Shown: positions 1 to 7,498 of the stretch, piece by piece
Layout of the letters: each line of letters starts with the position of its first letter
How positions within the stretch are numbered: position 1 is the stretch's first letter
Assembly (NCBI GenBank): GCA_013214665.1
Contig: JABSSA010000023.1
Location: 1-32,597 of the forward strand
Source of the DNA: Paracoccaceae bacterium
Lineage (GTDB): Bacteria > Pseudomonadota > Alphaproteobacteria > Rhodobacterales > Rhodobacteraceae
Reading direction: 5' to 3'
DNA length: 32,597 nucleotides
Notes under the pieces: generated by a model
Seen by the model: the letters and a program-made list of their open reading frames with translations, nothing else
What the model was told of the DNA's origin: nothing
Database searches by the model: none
Position numbers and translations under genes: made by a program

Positions 1-1170
1 GCAATATCCATCGATGCGGGGCGCATCACGGCGTCGGGTGGCACGGTTGTCAATATGAAGGGCGCAATCGTTTTCCCAGCCTTTACCGACATGCACACGC
101 ATCTCGACAAGGGCCACATCTGGCCGCGTAGCCCGAACCCCGATGGCACCTTTCCGGGCGCCTTGAACGCGGTACGCGCGGATACCACAGCGCATTGGAG
201 CGCCGAAGATGTGGCCGCGCGGATGAATTTCGCTCTAAAGTCTGCTTATGCGCATGGCACCAAGGCCATCCGCACACACCTCGATTCAAGCCCTCCGCAA
301 AATGACATCTCTTGGCCTTTGTTCCGCGAGATCCGCGCTGAATGGGCCGACAAGATCGCGTTGCAAGCCGTATGTTTGGTGGGATGCGAAGGTGTGGAGG
401 CTGATGGTCCCTTTGCGCACACGGCCGATCTGGTGGCCGACACCGGCGGCGTGCTGGGCATGGTCAGCTACCCGGTGCCCCGGTTGAAAGAGCATCTGGT
501 GACCTTCCTGAAAATGGCGCAGGATCGCGGTCTCGCCGTCGATCTCCATGTCGATGAAACCATCGACCCGGGCGTTGAAACGCTGCGCATGATCGCAGAG
601 ACGGTGCAGGAAACCGGGTTTGCGGCCCGCGTGATCGCCGGACATTGCTGCTCTCTCTCCACGCAAGACGAAGCACGCGCCTTGGACACCCTTGATCTCG
701 TGGCCAAGGCGGGCATCCACATCGTGTCGCTGCCCATGTGCAACCTCTATCTGCAAGACCGCCACGCCGGACGCACGCCCCGCGGGCGTGGCATCACGCT
801 GGTTCACGAGATGAAGGCGCGGGGCATTCCCGTCTCATTTGCCTCCGACAACACGCGTGACCCGTTTTACGCCTATGGCGATCTCGACATGCTTGAAGTC
901 ATGCGCGATGCCACGCGCATCGGCCATCTGGATCATTCCGATGCCGACTGGTCCAAATCATTCCTCGCTACGCCAGCAGAAACCTGTGGCTTTGACGCGC
1001 CCAGCCTCGCCCCAGGTGCGCCCGCCGATCTGGTGATATTTAACGCCCGTTCCTGGACAGAACTTTTTGCGCGCCCACAATCTGACAGGGTGGTGCTGAG
1101 GAATGGCGCAGCTATCGACCGCACATTGCCCAATTATTCCGAACTTGATCATCTGATGGACAAATCATGA
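1..1170 (+). CDS. Cytosine deaminase-like amidohydrolase (5' partial)
   Basis: A metal-dependent amidohydrolase resembling CodA-type cytosine deaminases, which hydrolyse an amino or amide bond on a heterocycle. The reading frame is open to base 1 and residues before the internal Met at 55 look genuine (a short strand and Gly-rich turn of the composite beta domain), so the true start lies left of the window. Seen: the metal-binding HTH in 'DMHTHLDKGH', a second His in 'DLHVDE', a third in 'GHCC', and the late Asp in 'FASDNTRDPF', matching the order of CodA ligands. The protein ends with the usual 'GAPADLVIF' beta-domain signature. The stop overlaps the next start (ATGA at 1167). The exact substrate cannot be told; the companions (FAD oxidase, dioxygenase, creatininase) suggest an N-heterocycle or a related amide. 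Confidence 0.88.
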   Translation, partial: AISIDAGRITASGGTVVNMKGAIVFPAFTDMHTHLDKGHIWPRSPNPDGTFPGALNAVRADTTAHWSAEDVAARMNFALKSAYAHGTKAIRTHLDSSPPQNDISWPLFREIRAEWADKIALQAVCLVGCEGVEADGPFAHTADLVADTGGVLGMVSYPVPRLKEHLVTFLKMAQDRGLAVDLHVDETIDPGVETLRMIAETVQETGFAARVIAGHCCSLSTQDEARALDTLDLVAKAGIHIVSLPMCNLYLQDRHAGRTPRGRGITLVHEMKARGIPVSFASDNTRDPFYAYGDLDMLEVMRDATRIGHLDHSDADWSKSFLATPAETCGFDAPSLAPGAPADLVIFNARSWTELFARPQSDRVVLRNGAAIDRTLPNYSELDHLMDKS

Positions 1171-2570
1171 AAGAGAACGTCGCCGCCGCCAAGGCCGCCC
1201 TCGCCCATATCGAGACCTCAGAACGCCGGTCCGACATCAAAGCTTCATCGCGCGATTACTTTTGGTACTCGCCGGTTCTGAAAGATCGGCTCAACCATGT
1301 TGTCGCGGACTTCGTCGTACGCCCGAAAAACGAGGCCGAAGTTATCGAGGTGCTGAAGACCTGCTATGCCCACAACGTACCCGTCACAACCCGTGGCGCA
1401 GGTACGGGAAATTACGGGCAGGCCATGCCGTTGGAAGGCGGGTGCGTTATGCATCTGCGGGACATGAACAAGGTCAAGGAAATCCACCCCGGTCGCGTGA
1501 TCTGTGAACCGGGGGTGATCCTCAAAGATCTCGACGCGGCCTGCATCGAGGATTCGGGCCAGGAAATTCGGATGTTCTCCTCAACCTGGGCCACGGCGAC
1601 GGTCGGCGGCTTTATCGCTGGCGGCTCTGGCGGCGTGGGCTCAGTGACATGGGGCAGCCTGCGCGATCTGGGCAACATTCTGCGCCTGCGCGTCGTAACG
1701 ATGGAAGCGGAACCCCGCGTTCTGGACTTTACCGGCGATGATCTGGCCCGCGTCAGCCATGCTTACGGCACTAATGGCATAATCACCGAAATCGAATTGC
1801 CGCTTGCACCACGCTACGAATGGATCGACGTGATGGTGACAACCGAAGACTTCGACATGGCCATGCAGGTGTCTGACGATGTCGCCAATCTCGACGGTAT
1901 CCTGATCAAAGTGGCAAGTGTTTATGAGGCGCCGACCGCCCACGATTATTTCCAGCGGGTCAAACCCTATGTGACCGAGAAAGACCATCTGGTTGGCCTT
2001 ATGGTCGCGCCGCATTCCATGGATGCGTTTCTGACGTATCTTGGTCGCCACGACAGCGCGCAACTGATCTATCGTTCTGATGAAACCAAATGGGACGAAG
2101 ATCCCGGCCCGGTCTTTGAATACGGCTGGAACCACACCACCTTGCGCGCGTTGCAGTTTGATCCAAAGGTCACCTACCTGCAAATTCGCTACGCCTTCCC
2201 GGACCACAAGGAATTGGTCAACAAGATGCGGGCCGAGTTCTATCCGGAAGTGTTGCAACATCTCGAAAGCATCCGCTCCGAAGGCACGTTGAACTTTGCG
2301 GGGCTGAGCCTCATCAAATTCACCACCGAGGAGCGTTTGGATGAAATCGTGCGTATCCACGAAGAGGCAGGCGCGTTGGTTTACAATCCACACCGCTACA
2401 CTCTGGAAGAAGGCGGTCGCCAAACGGTTGATGACGTGCAGCTGCAATTCAAGAAAGAAGCCGATCCCAAAGGCCTTCTGAACCCCGGCAAAATGATCGC
2501 CTGGGACGATCCGGAATGGTCCTATGATCAGATGTATGCTTATCCCAAGCTGCAAGAGGCCAAAAGGTAA
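1167..2570 (+). CDS. FAD-binding oxidoreductase (GlcD/D-lactate dehydrogenase-like)
   Basis: A 467-residue flavoprotein of the FAD-linked oxidase (FAD_binding_4) family. The FAD domain spans about residues 45-215, with the pyrophosphate-binding turn 'TTRGAGTGNYGQ' near residue 72 and the Gly-rich 'GGFIAGGSGGVGS' loop near 151. The C-terminal cap domain ends in 'DPKGLLNPGKM', the typical closing motif of the GlcD/D-2-hydroxyacid dehydrogenase group. Members oxidise 2-hydroxy acids or related alcohols and pass electrons to O2, quinone or a cytochrome; the substrate here is unknown. Translation is coupled to the preceding amidohydrolase by a 4-base overlap, and the next gene starts directly after its stop, so the genes form one transcript. 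Confidence 0.88.
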   Translation: MKENVAAAKAALAHIETSERRSDIKASSRDYFWYSPVLKDRLNHVVADFVVRPKNEAEVIEVLKTCYAHNVPVTTRGAGTGNYGQAMPLEGGCVMHLRDMNKVKEIHPGRVICEPGVILKDLDAACIEDSGQEIRMFSSTWATATVGGFIAGGSGGVGSVTWGSLRDLGNILRLRVVTMEAEPRVLDFTGDDLARVSHAYGTNGIITEIELPLAPRYEWIDVMVTTEDFDMAMQVSDDVANLDGILIKVASVYEAPTAHDYFQRVKPYVTEKDHLVGLMVAPHSMDAFLTYLGRHDSAQLIYRSDETKWDEDPGPVFEYGWNHTTLRALQFDPKVTYLQIRYAFPDHKELVNKMRAEFYPEVLQHLESIRSEGTLNFAGLSLIKFTTEERLDEIVRIHEEAGALVYNPHRYTLEEGGRQTVDDVQLQFKKEADPKGLLNPGKMIAWDDPEWSYDQMYAYPKLQEAKR

Positions 2571-3152
2571 GTGGCGCGCGCACTCGTTCTTTTTGCCCAT
2601 CCTTGCCCAGAGAGCTTTTCAGCCGCGCTGCATACGGCGACGGTTGAAAGCCTGAAAGGCAAAGGCTGGGATGTGGACGATTGCGATCTGAACGCCGAAG
2701 GGTTTGATCCTGTGCTCAGCCAAGCGGAACGGCGCGCTTATCATGACGAAGGCACCAACACCGCACCGATTGCGGACTACGTGGAGCGCCTGCGTGCGGC
2801 GGATGCTCTGGTGATGGTCTTCCCAGTCTGGAATTTCGGCTATCCTGCGATCCTCAAAGGGTTTCTGGATCGCGTTTTTCTGCCAGGCGTGTCGTTCAAA
2901 CTGGTGGAGGGTAAGGTGAAACCAAACCTGACCCACATCCGCAAACTGGCCGCTGTCACCACATACGGTGGCACGCGCACCCGCGCCTTTCTGGCCGGCG
3001 ATCCGCCCCGCAAAAGCGTGCGGCGCGCGGTTTGGCATGTCTGTCGGCCAGACAAGATGCGGTACCTCGCACTTTACGACATGAACCGGGCCACCGATGG
3101 CCAACGGGCCCAGTTTTTAAAGAAAGTTCAAAAGGAGATGGAGGATTTCTGA
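2571..3152 (+). CDS. NAD(P)H-dependent flavodoxin-fold oxidoreductase, copy 1
   Basis: A 193-residue protein of the Flavodoxin_2 family (NQO1/KefF/MdaB-like), which reduce quinones, flavins or other electrophiles with NAD(P)H through bound FMN or FAD. Seen: the N-terminal beta strand and phosphate loop 'LVLFAHPCPESFSAAL', the flavin-contact segment 'FPVWNFGYPAILKGFLDRVF' near residues 84-103, and 'TTYGG' near 138. It starts with GTG immediately after the previous stop; GAGG about 11 bases upstream serves as ribosome-binding site. The next gene is a paralogue, so the pair arose by duplication. It may recycle reduced flavin or process a quinoid intermediate for the neighbouring enzymes (inference). 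Confidence 0.85.
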   Translation: MARALVLFAHPCPESFSAALHTATVESLKGKGWDVDDCDLNAEGFDPVLSQAERRAYHDEGTNTAPIADYVERLRAADALVMVFPVWNFGYPAILKGFLDRVFLPGVSFKLVEGKVKPNLTHIRKLAAVTTYGGTRTRAFLAGDPPRKSVRRAVWHVCRPDKMRYLALYDMNRATDGQRAQFLKKVQKEMEDF

Positions 3153-3155
3153 GCT

Positions 3156-3782
3156 ATGCGCGCGCTCATTGTTTATTGTCACCCACGCCCCGACAGCTTT
3201 AACGCCGCGGTCCGCGATGTTGTCTTGGACCGCCTGAAGGAAGGCGGGGCTGAGGCTCGGCTGATCGACGTTTACGCCCGTGGGTTTGATCCTGTCCTAT
3301 CCACGCAGGAATGGACGGATTACGAAAACGAAAGCATCAATCAGACCGGCCGCGAAGATGACATCGCCCATCTGCAATGGTGCGACACGCTGATCTTTGT
3401 CTATCCCACATGGTGGTACGGCCTGCCCGCAGCGCTCAAAGGATGGCTGGACCGTGTTTTGGTGCCCGGCGTAGCATTCAAAATGCCGAATGATGAAAGC
3501 CCCAACATCCGCCCCGGCCTGTCGCATATCACGCGGCTTGGCGTGTTCACGACCTGCGGCGCTTCCTGGTGGCTGACCCAGATGGTGGGCGCTCCGGGGC
3601 GCAAAACTTTGATGCGCGGTCTGCGGTTCGTCTGCGCCCGGTCCTGCCGCCGCACCTTTGCGGCGCATTACCTGATGGACAGTTCTACAGCCGAAAGCCG
3701 CGCGGCCCATCTTGACCGCGTCGCAGCTAAGATGGACCGTTTCATTGGCCCCAACCCAAAAAGACAAAGTGCCCCCGCATGA
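3156..3782 (+). CDS. NAD(P)H-dependent flavodoxin-fold oxidoreductase, copy 2
   Basis: A 208-residue paralogue of the preceding gene with the same layout: 'LIVYCHPRPDSFNAAV' at the N-terminus, the shared 'GFDPVLS' strand near residue 46, the flavin-contact motif 'YPTWWYGLPAALKGWLDRVL' near residues 88-107 and 'TTCGASWW' near 132. It differs from copy 1 in the W-rich flavin loop and a longer, Arg/Cys-rich C-terminal third, so the two are probably not redundant. A good GGAGG lies upstream of the ATG inside the end of copy 1. Its stop overlaps the next start (ATGA at 3779), indicating translational coupling. Confidence 0.85.
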   Translation: MRALIVYCHPRPDSFNAAVRDVVLDRLKEGGAEARLIDVYARGFDPVLSTQEWTDYENESINQTGREDDIAHLQWCDTLIFVYPTWWYGLPAALKGWLDRVLVPGVAFKMPNDESPNIRPGLSHITRLGVFTTCGASWWLTQMVGAPGRKTLMRGLRFVCARSCRRTFAAHYLMDSSTAESRAAHLDRVAAKMDRFIGPNPKRQSAPA

Positions 3783-4699
3783 TACCCGTTCTTGATTGGC
3801 AAGAGTTCGAAAGCCACCCCGATGCGTTCGTCACCAAACTTGGGCAGGCCTGTCGGGAAACCGGGTTCTTTCTGTTGCAAAATCACGGAATTCCCAAAAC
3901 GCTTCGCGACGATGTCTTTGCCAAAGCGGATGCATTCTTTGCCCTGCCACGCGCCGAAAAGGCCAAGGTCTCGATCCTGAACTCACCGCATTTTCGCGGC
4001 TGGGCGAAACCCGGCGATGAAAGCCTGGACGAAAACAGCCCCGAGATCGATACCAAGGAAACGTTCAACATCGGCTATGACCTGCCCGAGGATGATCCGC
4101 GCGTGATCGCGGGGGAGCCATTTCGCGGCATCAACCAATGGCCCGCCCTGCCAGGCTTTGCCGAAACGATGCGCGCCTATTATGACGCGACCTTAAATCT
4201 GGGCGTGGCGCTGCACCGGGCCTTTGCCTGTGATCTGGGGTTGCCTGCGGATTTCTTTGACCACGCGTTTGATGAGCCGTTGGCGGCACTGCGACTGTTG
4301 ACATACCCACCTGCAACAGGGGCCGCCAATGAAATTGGCGCTGGCGCTCATACGGATTACGGCGCAATTACACTATTGATGACGGATGGCGAGCCGGGCC
4401 TGCAGGTTAAACCACGCGACGGCGATTGGATGGATCTGCCCCATGTGCCCGAAGCCTATGCCGTGAACATCGGTGACTGTTTGATGCGGTGGACAAACGA
4501 TATCTATGTCTCCACGCCGCACCGCGTTTTGCCGCCTCAAAACCGGCGGCGCTCTGTTGCGATGTTCGTCGAGGCGAACCCGGATACGATCTTTAAGGCA
4601 TTGCCAGGCACCGGCGCGGCCAAATATCCGCCAATCCGCGCGGCCGATTACCTGATGTCGCGGCTTGATGCGACCTATGCCCCAAAGGAGGTAACATGA
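3779..4699 (+). CDS. 2-oxoglutarate/Fe(II)-dependent dioxygenase (isopenicillin N synthase-like)
   Basis: A 306-residue member of the DIOX_N/2OG-FeII oxygenase family. The N-terminal DIOX_N part ('RETGFFLLQNHGIP', residues 26-39) is followed by the double-stranded beta helix. Iron ligands are visible as H191 and D193 ('GAHTDYGAITLL') and H248 ('TPHRV'), with R258 of the 'RxS' motif for the 2-oxoglutarate carboxylate. Such enzymes couple 2-oxoglutarate decarboxylation to hydroxylation, ring closure or demethylation. In this operon a hydroxylation or oxidative N-dealkylation step is plausible, but the substrate is unknown. A strong Shine-Dalgarno (AAAGGAGG) near its 3' end serves the next gene, with which it overlaps by 4 bases. 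Confidence 0.9.
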   Translation: MIPVLDWQEFESHPDAFVTKLGQACRETGFFLLQNHGIPKTLRDDVFAKADAFFALPRAEKAKVSILNSPHFRGWAKPGDESLDENSPEIDTKETFNIGYDLPEDDPRVIAGEPFRGINQWPALPGFAETMRAYYDATLNLGVALHRAFACDLGLPADFFDHAFDEPLAALRLLTYPPATGAANEIGAGAHTDYGAITLLMTDGEPGLQVKPRDGDWMDLPHVPEAYAVNIGDCLMRWTNDIYVSTPHRVLPPQNRRRSVAMFVEANPDTIFKALPGTGAAKYPPIRAADYLMSRLDATYAPKEVT

Positions 4700-5469
4700 C
4701 ACGCCGCATGGATTGGGCCGACTACCGATTTGCCGAATTTGGTGAGATTGATCCGATGAACACCATCGCGATCCTGCCCACAGCCGCCATCGAACAGCAT
4801 GGGCCGCACTTGCCAGTCGGCACGGACACAATGATTGCGCAAGGGATGCTGGATCGCTTTCGCACGCTGTGCCCCAATGATCTCGACGCGCGCATTCTGC
4901 CCATTCAGGCGGTTGGCAAATCGAACGAACATCTCTGGGCGGCGGGCACGCTTACCTTAACGGCGGCCACCGCGTTACAAGTCTGGACAGAGATTGGAGT
5001 GTCGGTCGCCCGCGCAGGCGTGCGCAAGATCGTGATCGTGAATTCCCACGGCGGCAATCTGGATCTCGTATCGATCCTGTCACGCGAGTTGCGCGTTCAG
5101 GCCCAGATGCTGGCCGTGAAATGCCATTGGGGCGCGTTTGGCTATCCCGATGGGCTCTATTCCGACCACGAGATGTCTTACGGCATTCACGGCGGCGATG
5201 TGGAGACCTCGCTGATGCTGCAATTCCGCCCCGAGACCGTGGATATGACAGCCGCGGACAAGTTCCACTCCAGCGCGGAAACCTCCGCCATCTCTCCCAT
5301 CGGGCCCGTCAGCTATGGCTGGATTGCATCCGATCTCAGCGACGCCGGTGTGGTTGGAGATGCCGCGCGGGCCAGCGCACTTAAAGGCGCGGCCACAGCC
5401 GATCACCAGGTGACCGGGTTTATCGATCTTTTGCGCAAGGTCGAAACGACACCCCTTTTTGCGGATTGA
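4696..5469 (+). CDS. Creatininase-family amidohydrolase
   Basis: A 257-residue protein of the creatininase family (creatinine amidohydrolase, formamide hydrolases, MftE-like peptidases). The binuclear metal ligands are recognisable: E33 and H35 in 'AIEQHGPHLP', D44 in 'VGTDT', H118 in 'NSHGGN' and E170 in 'HGGDVETS'. Members open lactam rings or cleave C-N bonds. It is the last gene of the + strand operon and has an excellent AAAGGAGG ribosome-binding site inside the dioxygenase gene. Together with the cytosine-deaminase-like first gene it gives the operon two different C-N hydrolases, which points to stepwise breakdown of a nitrogenous ring or amide (inference). A specific role as creatininase is not claimed. 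Confidence 0.9.
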   Translation: MTRRMDWADYRFAEFGEIDPMNTIAILPTAAIEQHGPHLPVGTDTMIAQGMLDRFRTLCPNDLDARILPIQAVGKSNEHLWAAGTLTLTAATALQVWTEIGVSVARAGVRKIVIVNSHGGNLDLVSILSRELRVQAQMLAVKCHWGAFGYPDGLYSDHEMSYGIHGGDVETSLMLQFRPETVDMTAADKFHSSAETSAISPIGPVSYGWIASDLSDAGVVGDAARASALKGAATADHQVTGFIDLLRKVETTPLFAD

Positions 5470-5472
5470 TCC

Positions 5473-5529
5473 AACGGGCAAGGCGCTTCGAAGCGCCTTG
5501 GCATCGGCTTCGAAGCCGATGGGCCCGTT
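5473..5529. terminator. Three-way-junction palindrome between convergent operons
   Basis: The 73-base gap between the convergent creatininase and TctA genes is filled by two perfect 20-base palindromes, 5480-5499 and 5502-5521, both centred on TTCGAA. They are enclosed by an outer perfect 7-bp stem (AACGGGC 5473-5479 with GCCCGTT 5523-5529). The element can fold into a three-way junction on either strand. It probably ends transcription of both operons; there is no long U tract. Confidence 0.65.
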
Positions 5530-5542
5530 TACTGTGTCATCG

Positions 5543-7498
5543 TCAAAACACCCAACCGGGCCAGACATCTGCCAGCCAGGGCGTGCGCACCCGTATGGGC
5601 GAAAAGTACAACGCATAAGCCGCAATTCCACCAAACCAAAGCGCAGGTGTCAGCCCAAAGCGCCGCCACGCAGGACGCGCGTCCTGCGCCCCCTGAAGCG
5701 CTATCCATCCGGCTGCAAATAACGCCATGCTGGTCGCGACGCCAATCACCGGTACAAGCGCCACCGTCACGCCCATCAGGGCAAATTGCCGGATCGGCAT
5801 CTGTTTGTCTTGCCGCTCAGGCGCTGCCGCTTTCAGCCCCACATAACTGCGGACCAGCATCAGACCGCTGATCATCGCGCCACCCCCCGCAGTTAGCAGG
5901 GACAAAATATCCAACCGCACATTCAACTCAGAACTTTGGGCAAGCAGAGCACAGAAATAGGCCAGAAAGCCCGCGCCAATGATCCGCTCAGAGGGTTGAA
6001 ACCGCCAATCGTCTGCAAAATCCCGGCTCCGACGCACCAGCCTATACAGCACGATGGCCAGCAACAGCATCAACACCAGCGATGCAGGTCGCTCAAACGG
6101 ATTCAATCGCCCGACAGAGATCAACTGAGCCGACAGCGCGTAATTGCCTTCGATGAACTCTCCCAGCAAAAAGGCCAGCAAAAACGGTGTCTTGGGCCAG
6201 TCATGAAAGCGGAACATATATCCCAAAATGCCAAATACGACGGCAAAGACCAGATCCATCGGCTCCCCGCGTAAATGCACGACCGAGACAAAGGTGATGA
6301 TCAAAAGCGGCAAAGCAAAACGCTCGATATCCAGCCGCCGGAACTTGGCCAGCTGCGGGGTCAGAGCCACGCCCACAACCGAGGTCAGGATGTTGGAAAA
6401 CAACAAGGCCAGGATCAACGTCAACGACATCGGCAGGTCTGTGGTCAACATTTCCGGGCCAAGCGCAAATCCGTGAATGGTAAGCACAGCCAACAAAATC
6501 ACCCCGCCTTCGCTGCCGGGCAATCCAAGCGTTAAAAGCGGCAAAAGTGATCCACCGTCCTTGGAATCCGCAGCAGCTTCGGGCGCGATCAAGCCTTTGA
6601 TATTGCCTTTCCCGAAGGCGACTTTTTCTTTCTTGTTGGTGTTCAACGCATGGGAATAGGCCAAAAAGCTGGCAACAGTGCCACCTGCACCCGGCAAAAT
6701 TCCGATCACCGTTCCGATGACAGAGGACCGCATCGTCAACGACAGGTTTTTAAAAACCGCCCGCATCCCCGCCAGGATCGACCCGCTGTCGGCCTGATAT
6801 TGCGTGCCTTCCGTCCGGATGCGTTTTGTCCAGGCGAAAACTTCGGACAGGGTCAGCAATCCAATGATCACTGGCAAATACCCGATCCCACCCAACAAAG
6901 ACAGCAAGCCAAAATCCCACCTCGGTTCGCCTGTCGCGGCAGAGGTGCCAATCATGGGAATGGAAAACCCCAGCAAAATCGTAACCACAGAGCGCGACGG
7001 CGCGGAGCGCACGATCGAGGCCACGGTCAAAATGCCCAAGACCCCAATCAAAACGCGCTCAAACGGGCCGATTTCGACAATGATCTCATAAACAATCGGC
7101 AACAGGATCAAAAGCGTCAGAACCCCGAACACCGAACCAACGGCGGAGGCTGTCGCGGCGGCTGCAATGGCTGTGCGCGCCTGTCCTTTTTGCGCCAGCG
7201 GATAGCCATCCAAAAGCGCCGCTGCCGCCGGTGCGTTGCCAGGGATGTTAAACAGGATCGCCGTGATCGATCCCATAAACGTGGCGCCACCCGTGATGGC
7301 TCCAAAGATCAAAATGACCGGCTCGACATCCCAATCCAGCGAAATCAACAACACAAGCGCTGCAAGGCTCGTGCCGCCGACCCCCGGCAAGAACGCCGAG
7401 AACATGGCGATCAATGTGCCTATGATTGGGTAAAGGATGTTGGGCCAGCTGAACAAAATGCCCGATGCTGTCCCAAACGCATCAAGGAAGTTCGACAT
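5543..7498 (-). CDS. tctA: TTT transporter permease, TctA fused to a TctB-like domain
   Basis: A 651-residue inner-membrane permease of the tripartite tricarboxylate transporter family. Residues about 1-490 are TctA, with the two repeated Pro-Gly signatures 'FLPGVGGT' and 'ILPGAGGT' and many hydrophobic helices. Residues about 500-651 add four or so membrane segments that look like the small TctB subunit, so no separate tctB is needed. The frame is open further upstream, but the start is placed at 7498 because 'AAGGAAG' sits just before this ATG and the protein then begins as TctA proteins usually do. It overlaps the ATP-grasp gene by 17 bases, implying coupling. With the TctC-like protein at 10197-11255 it would form a sodium- or proton-driven uptake system. 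Confidence 0.9.
   Translation of the reverse strand: MSNFLDAFGTASGILFSWPNILYPIIGTLIAMFSAFLPGVGGTSLAALVLLISLDWDVEPVILIFGAITGGATFMGSITAILFNIPGNAPAAAALLDGYPLAQKGQARTAIAAAATASAVGSVFGVLTLLILLPIVYEIIVEIGPFERVLIGVLGILTVASIVRSAPSRSVVTILLGFSIPMIGTSAATGEPRWDFGLLSLLGGIGYLPVIIGLLTLSEVFAWTKRIRTEGTQYQADSGSILAGMRAVFKNLSLTMRSSVIGTVIGILPGAGGTVASFLAYSHALNTNKKEKVAFGKGNIKGLIAPEAAADSKDGGSLLPLLTLGLPGSEGGVILLAVLTIHGFALGPEMLTTDLPMSLTLILALLFSNILTSVVGVALTPQLAKFRRLDIERFALPLLIITFVSVVHLRGEPMDLVFAVVFGILGYMFRFHDWPKTPFLLAFLLGEFIEGNYALSAQLISVGRLNPFERPASLVLMLLLAIVLYRLVRRSRDFADDWRFQPSERIIGAGFLAYFCALLAQSSELNVRLDILSLLTAGGGAMISGLMLVRSYVGLKAAAPERQDKQMPIRQFALMGVTVALVPVIGVATSMALFAAGWIALQGAQDARPAWRRFGLTPALWFGGIAAYALYFSPIRVRTPWLADVWPGWVF

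Noticed and set aside
1641-2600. Long open frame on the - strand (319 codons)
   Set aside because: It is antisense to the FAD oxidase gene; no motif and no ribosome-binding site.
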